Assembly: GCA_963843565.1 (NCBI GenBank)
Contig: CAWJKY010000003.1
Coordinates: forward strand, 806,001-870,000
Reading direction: 5' to 3'
DNA: 64,000 bases
DNA from: DASZQY01 sp963843565
Lineage (GTDB): Bacteria; Pseudomonadota; Alphaproteobacteria; Rhizobiales; Kaistiaceae
Within the stretch, counting starts at the first letter, position 1; each line of letters opens with the position of its first letter. The notes under the pieces were generated by a model that was given only the letters and a program-made list of their open reading frames with translations, ran no database searches and had not been told where the DNA came from. Made by a program: the position numbers and the translations under genes. Positions 25,783 to 36,357 of this stretch are shown piece by piece.

Positions 25783-27063
25783 TCAGGCCGCGTGGGCCTT
25801 GTGCGGTTCCTCGCCGAACTGCTCGGCTTCCGTGGAGCCGCTCATCGCCGTGGTCGCCGAATGGCCGGCGGAGACCGCCATCGCCACGGCGTCGAAGTAG
25901 GCGGTGCCGACTTCGTGCTGGTGGCGGACCGCGGTGAAGCCACGCTCCTGCGCGGCGAACTCGCGGTCCTGCAGGTCGGCGTAGGCCGTCATGCCGCGCT
26001 GGCGGTAGTCGTCGGCCAGATCGAACATCGACAGGTTGAGGGCGTGGAAGCCGGCCAGCGTCACGAACTGGAACCGGTAGCCCATCTCGCCGAGCTGCTC
26101 CTGGAAACGGCCGATGGTCGCGTTGTCGAGCTTGCCGCGCCAGTTGAACGACGGCGAGCAGTTGTAGGCCATCAGCTTGCCGGGATGCTGGCGATGCATT
26201 TCCTCCGCGAACTCGCGGGCTTCGCCGAGATCGGGCTGCGAGGTCTCCCACCACACCAGGTCGGCATACGGCGCATACGAGACGCCGCGCGCGATGGCGT
26301 GCTCGACCGAGTGAGTGTTGCCCTGCTTCAGGCGATAGAAGCCCTCTTCCGTGCGACCGCCCGAGATCCACTTGTCGTCGCGCTCGTCGATGTCGCTGGT
26401 GATCAGCGTCGCGGCGTGCGCGTCGGTGCGGGCGACAACCAGCGTATCGACGCCCGACACGTCGGCCGCGAGCCGCGCGGCGTTGAGCGTGCGGATGAAC
26501 GACTGAGTCGGGACCAGAACCTTGCCGCCGAGGTGGCCGCACTTCTTCTCCGAGGACAGCTGGTCCTCGAAGTGGACCGCGGCGGCGCCCGCCTCGATCA
26601 TCGACTTCATCAGCTCGAAGGCGTTGAGAGGGCCGCCGAAGCCGGCTTCCGCGTCGGCGACGATCGGCGCGAACCAGTAGGTCGAGGTGTTGCCCTCGAG
26701 CTGCGCGATCTGGTCGGCGCGGGTCAGCGCCTTGTTGATGCGGCGCACGACGTCGGGGACGGAGCTCGCCGGATAGAGCGACTGGTCGGGGTACATCTCG
26801 CCGGCGTTATTGGCGTCGGCGGCGACCTGCCACCCGGACAGATAGATCGCGTCCAGCCCGGCCTTGACCTGCTGCACGGCCTGGTTGCCGGTCAGGGCGC
26901 CAAGGGCGCGAACCAGCGGACGCTCGGCGAGCAGCTGGCGCAGGCGGCGGGCGCCCAGGCGGGCGAGCGTGTGCTCGACCGTCACCGACCCGGCGAGCTT
27001 CTTGACGTCGTCAGATGTGAAGTCGCGGCGGATCGGGGGCATGCGATTTGTCTGGGTTGTCAT
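25783..27063 (-). CDS. aceA: Isocitrate lyase
   Basis: Isocitrate lyase splits isocitrate to glyoxylate and succinate, the first committed step of the glyoxylate bypass for growth on acetate or fatty acids. The 426-residue protein carries SEKKCGHLGGKVL (the catalytic KKCGH loop), YWFAPIVADAEAGFGG, VHFEDQLSSE, VVARTDAHAA and YNCSPSFNW. Length is typical. No malate synthase gene is present in the window. It is divergent from the XRE-ScfR regulator at 27212, which probably controls it, across a 148-base AT-richer region. Confidence 0.97.
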   Translation of the reverse strand: MTTQTNRMPPIRRDFTSDDVKKLAGSVTVEHTLARLGARRLRQLLAERPLVRALGALTGNQAVQQVKAGLDAIYLSGWQVAADANNAGEMYPDQSLYPASSVPDVVRRINKALTRADQIAQLEGNTSTYWFAPIVADAEAGFGGPLNAFELMKSMIEAGAAAVHFEDQLSSEKKCGHLGGKVLVPTQSFIRTLNAARLAADVSGVDTLVVARTDAHAATLITSDIDERDDKWISGGRTEEGFYRLKQGNTHSVEHAIARGVSYAPYADLVWWETSQPDLGEAREFAEEMHRQHPGKLMAYNCSPSFNWRGKLDNATIGRFQEQLGEMGYRFQFVTLAGFHALNLSMFDLADDYRQRGMTAYADLQDREFAAQERGFTAVRHQHEVGTAYFDAVAMAVSAGHSATTAMSGSTEAEQFGEEPHKAHAA

Positions 27064-27211
27064 GTCAGGTGACTCCGGTTCGAGTGCCCCGGACTTTTAG
27101 TTGACAAACGGGCTTGGTCAATAAATATCTGAAATCGCTATGAAATCTTGAATTCTGTGAACAAGATTACAGATGTAGCCTGTAATGTTGTAAGGTCTTG
27201 TCACAAACGGG
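27064..27211. promoter_or_regulatory. Divergent aceA/regulator control region with dyad operator
   Basis: This AT-richer stretch holds an inverted repeat ATTACAG-N7-CTGTAAT (27166-27186), extending with one mismatch to ACAA and TTGT on the outside (27161-27191). The nine-mer ACAAACGGG occurs twice as a direct repeat, at 27104-27112 and 27203-27211. A TTGACA at 27101-27106 could be a plus-strand -35. The dyad sits where an XRE-type regulator could control both aceA and itself. Confidence 0.55.
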
Positions 27212-28651
27212 ATGGCCCCCATGAAAGCCATGCGCATCGGCGGAAAACTCCGCCGCCTCAGACAGGAACGGCGTCTCACCCAGGCACAGATGGCGCGCGA
27301 TCTCGGCATCAGCGCCAGCTACCTGACGCTCCTGGAGAGCAACCAGCGCCCTGTGACGGTGCGTGTGCTGCTCCGCCTTGTGGAAAAGTTTCAGGTCGAT
27401 CTCGGCGACTTCACCACCGACACGGACCAGCGGTTGTCGATCGAACTGATGGAGGCGCTCTCCGACCCGATCTTCGAGAGCGCCCAGCTGCGCGCCACCG
27501 ACGTGCAGGAGCTGGTCGCGACGCTGCCGGCGGTCGGCCGCGCCCTTCTGTCCGTCTACGAGTCGTACCGCCGCCACCGCCCGGCCGACGAGCAGGCGAC
27601 GGCGGAGGGACAGGACGCCTCCGAGGCGCCGCCGCCGGCCGGCATCCCGTCGGAGGAGGTCACCGACTTCGTCCAGCGCCGCCTCAACCATTTCCCGGAA
27701 CTGGAGGAAGCGGCGGAGCGCCTGTGGGCGGAGAACGGCCTTGCCATCCACTCGCTCGACCAGGGTCTCACGAGCCTGCTGCGCCAGCGCTATTCGGTCG
27801 ACGTCGAAGTGCGCCCTGTCAACCTGATGGGCAGCCTGTCGCGGCGCTACGACCAGTTGAACCGCCGGCTCGACATCTCGGAGATGCTGCCGCCGCCAAG
27901 CCGGCGCTTCCAGATCGCGCACCAGATCGCGTATCTCGGCCACCACGATCTGCTCGACAGGATCGTCGGCAACGCCTCGTTCTCAAGCGAAGAGGCGCGC
28001 ACGCTCATGCGCGCGGCGCTCGCCAACTACTTCGCGGGCGCGGTGCTGATGCCCTACCGCATGTTCCGCGACGCCGCGTCCAGCACCCGCTACGACATCG
28101 AGATTCTCAAGAACCGTTTCGGCGTGTCCTTCGAGCAGGTCTGCCATCGGCTCACCACGCTGCGCCGCCCGGGCGCCGAGGGCGTGCCCTTCCATTTCAT
28201 CCGCGTCGACATCGCCGGCAACATCTCCAAGCGCTTCTCCGCCTCGGGCATTCACATCGCGCGCTTCGGCGCCGCCTGCCCGCGCTGGAACGTCTACGAC
28301 GCCTTCGCCACGCCCGGCATGATGCGCGTCCAGCTGTCGCGCATGCCGGACGGGCGGACGTATTTCTGCGTCGCGCAAACGACCGACCAGATCCGGCCGA
28401 TCGTCACCAGCGGCCTGCCACGACGCACCGGACAGCATTCGATCGCGCTTGGCTGCGACGTCAGCCACGCCTCCGAGATCGTCTATGCCGACGGCCTCAA
28501 CCTCGCCGACCCGCAGATCATCACGCCGATCGGCGTGTCGTGCCGCACCTGCCCGCGCACCGATTGCGCCGAGCGCGCTATGCCCTCGATCCACCAGAAG
28601 CTGCACATCGACGAGAACGTGCGCGGGTCGTCGACCTACGCGCAGACCTGA
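27212..28651 (+). CDS. XRE-family regulator with ScfR (short-chain fatty acid) domain
   Basis: This 479-residue regulator begins with a helix-turn-helix of the Cro/C1 type (about residues 8-70: KLRRLRQERRLTQAQMARDLGISAS), then an IrrE-peptidase-like middle and a C-terminal ScfR/DUF2083 region with Cys-rich GVSCRTCPRTDCAERAMP. Proteins of this architecture include RamB and MccR, regulators of acetate, glyoxylate or propionate metabolism. Three close ATGs (27212, 27221, 27230) leave the start open. Divergence from aceA supports control of the glyoxylate bypass. The distal cysteines could bind metal or sense redox. Confidence 0.88.
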   Translation: MAPMKAMRIGGKLRRLRQERRLTQAQMARDLGISASYLTLLESNQRPVTVRVLLRLVEKFQVDLGDFTTDTDQRLSIELMEALSDPIFESAQLRATDVQELVATLPAVGRALLSVYESYRRHRPADEQATAEGQDASEAPPPAGIPSEEVTDFVQRRLNHFPELEEAAERLWAENGLAIHSLDQGLTSLLRQRYSVDVEVRPVNLMGSLSRRYDQLNRRLDISEMLPPPSRRFQIAHQIAYLGHHDLLDRIVGNASFSSEEARTLMRAALANYFAGAVLMPYRMFRDAASSTRYDIEILKNRFGVSFEQVCHRLTTLRRPGAEGVPFHFIRVDIAGNISKRFSASGIHIARFGAACPRWNVYDAFATPGMMRVQLSRMPDGRTYFCVAQTTDQIRPIVTSGLPRRTGQHSIALGCDVSHASEIVYADGLNLADPQIITPIGVSCRTCPRTDCAERAMPSIHQKLHIDENVRGSSTYAQT

Positions 28652-28663
28652 CGAAACGGCCGT

Positions 28664-29224
28664 TCAGGCAGCCTGCTTCCATTTGATCGAGCAGCCAACC
28701 GCGTTGAACTGGTCCGCGGGACCTTTCCCGGTCTTGGCGATCATGCGCATCGCTTCGACCAGTTCGCGTTTCGCGTCGGGCGGCGGCTGGTCGGTGCGGC
28801 CGACATCGAGGCGGCCGTGGTACTCGATCGTGCCCTCGGGACTGATCCCGTAGAACTCCGGCGTGCAGGCGGCATCGTAAGCGCGCGCCGTCTTCTGGCT
28901 CTCGTCGTAGAGATACGGAAACGTGAAGCCGTGCTTCTCGGCGAAGCGCTTCATGTTCTCCGGCAAATCCTCCGGATGGGTGCTGACGTCGTTAGCGGAG
29001 ATCGCGACGAACCCGATCCCCTCCGCCGCGAGAGCCTTGGCGTCCGCGACCATGCGGTCGGCCACCGCCTTCACGTATGGGCAATGGTTGCAGATGAAGG
29101 CGACCACCGTGCCGTTCTTGCCGGCGACGTCGGCGAGCGAATACGTCCTGCCGTCGGTCGCGGCCGGCAAACTGAAGTCCGGTGCCCTGGTGCCGAGTTT
29201 CGGTGCGGTTTGAAGCGTCGCCAT
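28664..29224 (-). CDS. Thioredoxin-fold peroxiredoxin-like protein
   Basis: A 186-residue AhpC/TSA-type thioredoxin-fold protein without a signal peptide. The motif FICNHCPYVKAVADRM gives a CxxC site of the kind found in the 'CNHCPYV' family, close to TlpA and peroxiredoxins. ISANDVSTHPEDLPENM and YDAACTPEFYG also match this group. A GGGAG ribosome site supports the start at 29224; an in-frame ATG at 29263 adds 13 residues. Function is probably thiol-based reduction; the partner is unknown. It is convergent with the XRE-ScfR gene. Confidence 0.85.
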   Translation of the reverse strand: MATLQTAPKLGTRAPDFSLPAATDGRTYSLADVAGKNGTVVAFICNHCPYVKAVADRMVADAKALAAEGIGFVAISANDVSTHPEDLPENMKRFAEKHGFTFPYLYDESQKTARAYDAACTPEFYGISPEGTIEYHGRLDVGRTDQPPPDAKRELVEAMRMIAKTGKGPADQFNAVGCSIKWKQAA

Positions 29225-29381
29225 CGCTTTTCTCCCTGTCTTCGCGGCCGGTTGTTCAGCCATTACATGGCACGGCCGACGGGCATGACAATATTGACGG
29301 GCGAGACTTGAGTGAGATCAAGGGCCCACGCGGGCGTGCGTCTATTCATGCAAGCAGGGCTTCCTCTTCGCGAGGTCGGTC

Positions 29382-30053
29382 ATGGATACCACCTTCTCAG
29401 CCGCCGCCCGCCGCGTCGGGCTCGTCTCTGCCGCCGCCACCGTAGTGCTGATCGTCGCCTACGCCGTCACTCTTGTCGTCGGCCTGATGTCGCTCGCCTC
29501 GCCCGACGATCCGATCGGCGATCCGATGATCTGGATGCTCGAGGTGCTGATCATCGCCATGATGCCGGCAATGGTCGCCCTGATGGTCGCGGTGCATGCG
29601 TGGGCGCCGGCGGAGCTGAAGACGCTCAGCTTGCTCGCGGTGATCTTCATGGCGCTGGTCGCCGCGGTCACCTGCAGCCTGCACTTCGTCATTCTGACCA
29701 TCGGCCGGACGCCTCCGTTTGCCGCGCTGCCCGGCCATGACCTCATCTTCGCCTTCCGCTGGCCATCGGTGGCCTACGCCCTCGATATCGTCGCGTGGGA
29801 CGTCTTCTTCCCGCTGTCGATGCTTTTCGCGGCGCCGGTCTTCCGCGGCAGCCGCCTGGCCGGTTGGATTCGCTGGCTGATGGTTGCGAGCGGCGTCCTG
29901 TCGTTCATCGGGTTGATCGGCGTGCCCACCGCCAACATGAACCTCCGCAACATCGGGATCGTCGGCTATGTCGGCGTGTTCCTGTTCGTGGCGATCCTGC
30001 TAGCCGTCTTGTTCCAGCGCGCACGGCCGGTTCCGGCGGCGCCGGCGACCTGA
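29382..30053 (+). CDS. Six-helix membrane protein of unknown function
   Basis: A 223-residue protein with about six hydrophobic helices and short loops. No catalytic motif or conserved polar pattern that I recognise. The first helices are at about residues 14-36 and 48-73; the last is at about 195-215. The C-terminus is short and Pro/Ala-rich. It is divergent from the thioredoxin-fold gene and precedes parE on the same strand with a 24-base gap, so transcription may run into parE. Family unknown. Confidence 0.7.
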   Translation: MDTTFSAAARRVGLVSAAATVVLIVAYAVTLVVGLMSLASPDDPIGDPMIWMLEVLIIAMMPAMVALMVAVHAWAPAELKTLSLLAVIFMALVAAVTCSLHFVILTIGRTPPFAALPGHDLIFAFRWPSVAYALDIVAWDVFFPLSMLFAAPVFRGSRLAGWIRWLMVASGVLSFIGLIGVPTANMNLRNIGIVGYVGVFLFVAILLAVLFQRARPVPAAPAT

Positions 30054-30077
30054 CGGCCCGGAAAATCCCGCGCGTCC

Positions 30078-32267
30078 TTGCCGGATTCCCGCCTCCCGCC
30101 TTACATGCCAGACTGTCGCCACAATTCGACCCTCCAGACTGACAGCCCCTTGAAGAAGCCCAATCCAGCCAAGAAACCTGCCCGCCGTCCGGCGGCCCCC
30201 GCCGCCGCGCGCCGCGTGGCCAAGAAGAGCACGCGCGCCGCGTCCGACGACCTGTTCGCCGCCGTCGACAAGAACATCGGCAAGCTGAAGGCGGTCGCCG
30301 AGGCGGCCAGGCGCAACAAGGCCGTGCCGATGAAGCGCGCCGTCGGCGACGACAGCGGCTATTCGGCCGCCGACATCGAGGTGCTGGAGGGGCTGGAGCC
30401 CGTCCGCCGGCGGCCCGGCATGTACATCGGTGGCACCGACGAGAAGGGGCTGCACCACCTGTTCGCCGAGGTCATCGACAATTCCATGGACGAGGCGGTC
30501 GGCGGCCACGCCACGTGGATCGAGGTCGAGATGGAGGAAGACGGCTTCGTCACCGTCACCGACAACGGGCGCGGCATCCCGGTCGGCCCGCACCCCAAGT
30601 TCAAGACGAAGTCGGCGCTCGAAGTGGTCATGACCATGCTGCACTCGGGCGGCAAGTTCGATTCCAAGGTCTACGACACCTCCGGCGGCCTGCACGGCGT
30701 CGGCGTGTCGGTGGTCAACGCGCTGTCCGAGTCCATGGAGGTCGAGGTGGCGCTCGGCCGCCGCCTCTACCGCCAGCGCTACAAGCGCGGCGTGCCGACC
30801 GAGAAGCTCAAGGAGCTTGGCGAGGTCCACAATCGGCGGGGCACGCGCACGCGCTTCAAGCCCGATCCGCAGATCTTCAAGGGCCTGACCTTCCAGCCGC
30901 AGCGCCTGTTCGGCATGACGCGGGCCAAGGCCTACCTCTTCGGTGGCGTCGAGATCCGCTGGTCGGCGGCGCCGTCATTGGTCGCGGGCACCGACGTTCC
31001 CGAGAAGGCGACGTTCCATTTTCCGGGAGGTCTGTCGGAATATCTCGCCGCCGAGCTCGGCGCCGAGAAGACCATCGCGCCGGTTTTCGCCGGCCGCACC
31101 GACAAGGCGTCCGGTCACGGCGCCGTCGAATGGGCGGTCGCCTGGTACCCCGGCGACGGGTTCGTTCGCTCGTACTGCAACACGATCCCGACCGGCGACG
31201 GCGGCACCCACGAGACGGGCCTCCGCAACGCGTTGACCCGCGGGCTGAAGGCCTATGCGGAACTCTCCGGCCGCAAGCAGGGCGCCATCATCACCGCCGA
31301 CGACGTGATGACCTCGGCCGGCGCCATGGTGTCCGTGTTCGTGCGCGAGCCGGAATTCGTCGGCCAGACCAAGGACCGCCTGTCGACGCCCGAAGCGACG
31401 CGCATCGTCGAACAGGCCATGCGCGACCCGTTCGACCACTGGCTCGCCGCGTCACCGGCCGACGCCACCCGCCTGCTCGACTGGGTGATCGAGCGTGCCG
31501 ACGAGCGCCTTCGCCGCCGTCAGGAGAAGGAGATCGGCCGGCAGAACGCGTCGCGTAAGCTCCGCCTGCCGGGCAAGCTCGCCGACTGCACGTCGGCCGA
31601 CCGCTCGGGAACCGAGATCTTCATCGTCGAGGGCGATTCCGCCGGCGGCTCCGCCAAGCAGGCCCGCAACCGCACCAACCAGGCGATCCTGCCGCTGCGC
31701 GGCAAGATCCTGAACGTCGCCTCGGCGGGCCGCGAGAAGCTCACCCAGAACCAGCAGCTCTCCGACCTCCTGCAGGCGCTCGGCGTCAGTCCGCGTTCAG
31801 GCTACCGCACGGCGGACCTGCGCTACGACCGCATCATCATCATGACCGACGCGGACGTCGACGGCGCCCACATCGCCTCGCTGCTCATCACCTTCTTCTA
31901 TCGCGAGATGCCGGAGCTGATCCACGAGGGCCACCTCTATCTCGCCGTGCCGCCGCTTTACCGACTGTCGCAGGGCGCCAAGATCGCCTACGCCCGCGAT
32001 GAAGCCCACCGCGAGCAGCTTCTGAAGTCGGAGTTCAAGGGCAACGGCAAGGTCGAGGTCAGCCGCTTCAAGGGCCTCGGCGAGATGATGCCGGCGCAAC
32101 TGAAGGAAACGACCATGGACCCCGCGAAGCGCACGCTGCTGCGCGTCGCCATCGCGGGGGAAAAGGAAACCGGCGCGGCGGTCGAGAGCCTGATGGGGAA
32201 CAAGCCGGAAGAGCGCTTCCGCTTCATCCAGGAACGCGCCGAGTTCGCCCGCGACCTGGATATCTGA
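30078..32267 (+). CDS. parE: DNA topoisomerase IV subunit B
   Basis: ParE supplies the ATPase of topoisomerase IV, which unlinks daughter chromosomes. The core begins near residue 95 (IEVLEGLEPVRRRPGMYIGG) with the GHKL motifs VIDNSMDEA, DNGRGIPVG and GGLHGVGVSVVNALS, then the TOPRIM elements FIVEGDSAGGSAKQAR and MTDADVDGAHI, and a C-terminal EERFRFIQERAEFARDLDI. It ends without a gyrase-type insertion, supporting ParE over GyrB. The first 60 residues are a Lys/Ala/Pro-rich basic tail that could be spurious: a TTG near 30150 or an ATG at 30105 are alternative starts. Confidence 0.95.
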   Translation: MPDSRLPPYMPDCRHNSTLQTDSPLKKPNPAKKPARRPAAPAAARRVAKKSTRAASDDLFAAVDKNIGKLKAVAEAARRNKAVPMKRAVGDDSGYSAADIEVLEGLEPVRRRPGMYIGGTDEKGLHHLFAEVIDNSMDEAVGGHATWIEVEMEEDGFVTVTDNGRGIPVGPHPKFKTKSALEVVMTMLHSGGKFDSKVYDTSGGLHGVGVSVVNALSESMEVEVALGRRLYRQRYKRGVPTEKLKELGEVHNRRGTRTRFKPDPQIFKGLTFQPQRLFGMTRAKAYLFGGVEIRWSAAPSLVAGTDVPEKATFHFPGGLSEYLAAELGAEKTIAPVFAGRTDKASGHGAVEWAVAWYPGDGFVRSYCNTIPTGDGGTHETGLRNALTRGLKAYAELSGRKQGAIITADDVMTSAGAMVSVFVREPEFVGQTKDRLSTPEATRIVEQAMRDPFDHWLAASPADATRLLDWVIERADERLRRRQEKEIGRQNASRKLRLPGKLADCTSADRSGTEIFIVEGDSAGGSAKQARNRTNQAILPLRGKILNVASAGREKLTQNQQLSDLLQALGVSPRSGYRTADLRYDRIIIMTDADVDGAHIASLLITFFYREMPELIHEGHLYLAVPPLYRLSQGAKIAYARDEAHREQLLKSEFKGNGKVEVSRFKGLGEMMPAQLKETTMDPAKRTLLRVAIAGEKETGAAVESLMGNKPEERFRFIQERAEFARDLDI

Positions 32268-32343
32268 GGCGGGCGTTCCCCTCCTGCCAAATCCTGTCAC
32301 GCCTCGCCCCTAGCGTCCGGGTCTCCAAGAACGGGAGATCGGG

Positions 32344-32757
32344 ATGACCACCAAGACCTATCGCGGAAGCTGCTACTGCGGCCGCGTCACTTTCACCGCA
32401 GACATCGACTTCGCGGCCGCGGGCACCGGCAAGTGTAACTGCACGAGCTGCTGGAAGCGGCGCTGGTGGGCGGTGTCGATTCAGCCCGATGCGTTCGCGG
32501 CGACCTCGGGCGAAGAGCATCTTCACCACCACCCGGTCGGCGCCAAGGACGGGCGCGGCTGGTTCTGCCGCCATTGCGGCGTGACGCCCTACGTGCGCAT
32601 CGAAGGCGCGGAATGGAACGACGGGCCGTATGTGCAGATCAACGTCGCCGCCCTCGACGATCTCGATCTGGCCGAGCTGATCGCCGCGCCGGTCCGCTAT
32701 GCCGACGGCCGCCACGATAACTGGTGGCATCCGCCGGCCGAAATCCGGCACCTGTAG
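32344..32757 (+). CDS. GFA-family (glutathione-dependent formaldehyde-activating) zinc protein
   Basis: A 137-residue protein with the GFA/Mss4-like zinc ligands: SCYCGRV near the N-terminus, KCNCTSCWKRR, and FCRHCGVTPYVR. The family is named for a formaldehyde-glutathione enzyme, but most members, including this one, have no shown activity. It starts 10 bases after a GAGATCGGG stretch and ends ahead of the strong hairpin at 32781. It follows parE by 76 bases. Confidence 0.9.
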   Translation: MTTKTYRGSCYCGRVTFTADIDFAAAGTGKCNCTSCWKRRWWAVSIQPDAFAATSGEEHLHHHPVGAKDGRGWFCRHCGVTPYVRIEGAEWNDGPYVQINVAALDDLDLAELIAAPVRYADGRHDNWWHPPAEIRHL

Positions 32758-32780
32758 CGAGCCGCCCCGCTTGAAACGAA

Positions 32781-32807
32781 AAACGCCGGGCGCGAGGCCC
32801 GGCGTTT
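32781..32807. terminator. Bidirectional Rho-independent terminator
   Basis: A perfect 11-base stem AAACGCCGGGC (32781-32791) and GCCCGGCGTTT (32797-32807) with loop gcgag lies between the convergent GFA and porin genes. Read on the minus strand the stem is followed by TTCGTTTC, and on the plus strand it ends in TTT, so it can end transcription from both sides. Confidence 0.85.
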
Positions 32808-32834
32808 GCCGAAAGTCCTGCCTTCAGGAACGGC

Positions 32835-33488
32835 TCAGTTGAGCTTCATCCCGAGGCCGATCATCACCTCCTGCGAGGTCGTCTTGTTCTTGAACGATGA
32901 GATCGACGAGCCGGCGTAAGCGGCCGAGCCGTAGCTCTTGTGCTTCATGCCGATGCGGCCGAACAACTTGTCGGTCAGCGCCACGTCGAGGCCGGCGCCG
33001 ATGTCCCACCCGACCAGCGTGGTCGGACCGGAAAGCCCGGCGGCGGAGTTGGTCTCGCTGACGCCAGCCAGGGCCAGGCCGCCTGTCGCATAGATCAGGG
33101 CCGGCCCGAAGGGCGCCCCCACCCGGCCGTTGAAGGTGCCGTCCCAGCTGAATTTGGTGGTGTCGGTCGCGCCGCCGGTGCCGGCGTCGTTGCCCTTGGT
33201 GTTGTTCGCGTTCAGCGATGCTTCCACGCCCCACAGAACGTTCTGGGTGAGCTGGAAGTTGTAGCCGGCGAACGCGCCGCCGAGCCAACCGCTGCCGCTG
33301 TAGTTGTTGGTGACGCCGGTGCTGTCCGTCCGGTCGACCTGGAGCCATCCGCCCCCGACACCGATACCGACATACCCACCTGCCCAATTGAAGGCACTTG
33401 GGGCGGCATAGGTGAACCCGTCAGCCGCCATGGCGCCAGACGCCGTCGCACTGAGTGCAACGAGCGCCAGCAAAACAGTGCGCCGCAT
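32835..33488 (-). CDS. Outer-membrane beta-barrel porin-family protein
   Basis: A 217-residue exported protein with a signal peptide (about residues 1-22, ending GAMAAD) and an eight-strand barrel pattern typical of the Omp25/Omp31 and OmpA-like family of Hyphomicrobiales: NWAGGYVGIGVGGG, LGGAFAGYNFQL, FNGRVGAPFGPALIYATGGLA, and a C-terminal aromatic/hydrophobic strand ending GLGMKLN. The ATG is preceded by a near-perfect AGGAGGG site, so expression is probably strong. Barrels of this type stabilise the outer membrane. The convergent GFA gene ends at the shared terminator. Confidence 0.9.
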   Translation of the reverse strand: MRRTVLLALVALSATASGAMAADGFTYAAPSAFNWAGGYVGIGVGGGWLQVDRTDSTGVTNNYSGSGWLGGAFAGYNFQLTQNVLWGVEASLNANNTKGNDAGTGGATDTTKFSWDGTFNGRVGAPFGPALIYATGGLALAGVSETNSAAGLSGPTTLVGWDIGAGLDVALTDKLFGRIGMKHKSYGSAAYAGSSISSFKNKTTSQEVMIGLGMKLN

Positions 33489-33557
33489 TTAACCCTCCTG
33501 TACTCAACGCAACAGTTACAGAGGGCCGTACACACGCTGGCCCCCACCCCTGGTGGC

Positions 33558-33595
33558 TTAACCTTACCGACGGGTGAGTGAATCCCGCGTTAACC
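33558..33595. promoter_or_regulatory. Paired TTAACC half-sites, possible CtrA sites
   Basis: Two TTAACC copies, at 33558-33563 and 33590-33595, spaced 32 bases start to start, lie between the divergent porin and exported-protein genes. TTAACC is the CtrA half-site in Alphaproteobacteria, but the usual TTAA-N7-TTAA pair is absent, so this is only suggestive. Confidence 0.25.
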
Positions 33596-33699
33596 GGGAG
33601 GTGCCTGCCAACCGACTGGTAACCCTGCCGATCTGGACAAGGCGGCGGCCCCGGACCAATCTCGCCGCCGCAACAACAGGATACCGGAAGGCCGCCCCC

Positions 33700-34152
33700 A
33701 TGCTCCCGGGTCAGCACCTCGCCATCGCGATCGCGGTCGTGGCCGCGCTTTCCGGCGCTGCGCCCGCCATTGCCGACCCGCTGGCCGATGGCGTCGCCGC
33801 AATTCCGGGAGCCGTGGAGGACGTCCGCGTGGCGGGCACGTGGGACGAGGGCGGAGAAAGCGGCGTCTTCCGCGTGATTATCGCCCGGACCGGCGGCGAG
33901 AACGTCACCGCGCGTATGTTCGTTCAGTGGGTTGCCTACCAGGACGATGGCGGCGCGCTGGTGCGCGACAGCATCGAGATCAAGGAGCTGGCGGCCCTCG
34001 GCGTGGACGTGGTCGACTACACCTCGGAATCCACGGGAAGCGTCCTGTCGGTCGTCATCCAGACCCTCGATCCGAACGGCAGCAACGATCTGTCGTACGC
34101 GCTCAAGGTCGCTTCGCCGACGCAATACAGCTTCGCTCCCGTGGCGAACTGA
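33700..34152 (+). CDS. Exported hypothetical protein
   Basis: A 150-residue protein with a signal peptide (about residues 1-24, ending APAIADPL) and a mature domain of mixed strands: VEDVRVAGTWDEGGESGVFRV, MFVQWVAYQ, then a C-terminal YALKVASPTQYSFAPVAN. The start at 33700 follows GGAAGG; the frame is open from 33574 but those residues look like read-through. I do not recognise the family. It is divergent from the porin gene across the TTAACC-bearing region and precedes the DEAD-box gene on the same strand. Confidence 0.7.
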   Translation: MLPGQHLAIAIAVVAALSGAAPAIADPLADGVAAIPGAVEDVRVAGTWDEGGESGVFRVIIARTGGENVTARMFVQWVAYQDDGGALVRDSIEIKELAALGVDVVDYTSESTGSVLSVVIQTLDPNGSNDLSYALKVASPTQYSFAPVAN

Positions 34153-34320
34153 GCGGCCCACGGCAAATTCCCCAGTCCTGACGGGTGTTTACCGCGCCGC
34201 ACTGGCGTCATTGACATGACAAACCCATCGCCTATGGTGCCCTCGAACGGGTTGCGCGAGCGCGCTTCGAGGCGGCGCCCCGCCCTTCCGGTCGCAACCA
34301 GCCGGGTTAGCCATCACCGC

Positions 34321-35889
<1,569 letters not shown>

Positions 35890-35898
35890 GGTCTCGCC

Positions 35899-36357
35899 TC
35901 AGCGGCGCTTGGCTGCCGCTTTCGTGCCGCTCGCCTTCTTCTTCCCAGTTGCTTTTGGTTCGGCGGCCTTGCCGCCCGATTTGATTTGCTTGACCGCCGG
36001 CTTCCGGCTCTTGCCAGCCGGTTTCGTCTTCGCCTGTCGGCTGGCCACCGCGATGTCGAATGCCCTTTGCGCCCACGCGGCGAATTCGTCGGGTTCGTCG
36101 AAGAGCCGCTCGGGCACCTGCCAGTACGGCATCGGCATGACGCGCCCCTTCATCTCGGGCGTCCATTGGGCAAAGCCCTCCGCCTCGAAGGCCGGCGCCG
36201 TCACCTCGTTCGCCCTGAAATAGAAGACGCCCTGCGAGGTCCGCAGCGCGAACATCAGCCCGTCCTTGAAGACGCCGAGGCCGCCGAACATGCGGCGCAT
36301 GGTGACGCCGCCGAGGGGCTCGAGGAGCTCGCTGACGAGATCGTCCTCAGCAGCCAT
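35899..36357 (-). CDS. TfoX N-terminal domain protein with basic tail
   Basis: The 152-residue product starts MAAEDDLVSELLEPLGGVTMRRMFGGLGVF, the TfoX_N signature, and keeps the FRANEVTAPAFEAEG and MPYWQVPERLFDEPDEF elements. TfoX N-domains occur in competence regulators and in many small proteins of unknown role. The last 45 residues are a Lys/Ala-rich tail (for example KPAGKSRKPAVKQ) resembling the tails of the VOC protein and ParE in this window. The frame is open upstream to 36723 without support. It is convergent with the helicase gene, 9 bases apart. Confidence 0.85.
   Translation of the reverse strand: MAAEDDLVSELLEPLGGVTMRRMFGGLGVFKDGLMFALRTSQGVFYFRANEVTAPAFEAEGFAQWTPEMKGRVMPMPYWQVPERLFDEPDEFAAWAQRAFDIAVASRQAKTKPAGKSRKPAVKQIKSGGKAAEPKATGKKKASGTKAAAKRR

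Noticed and set aside
27148..28686. 512-residue plus-strand open frame overlapping the XRE-ScfR regulator
   Set aside because: It is the same region in another frame, rich in Pro/Arg/His; the 27212-28651 frame has clear HTH and ScfR features.
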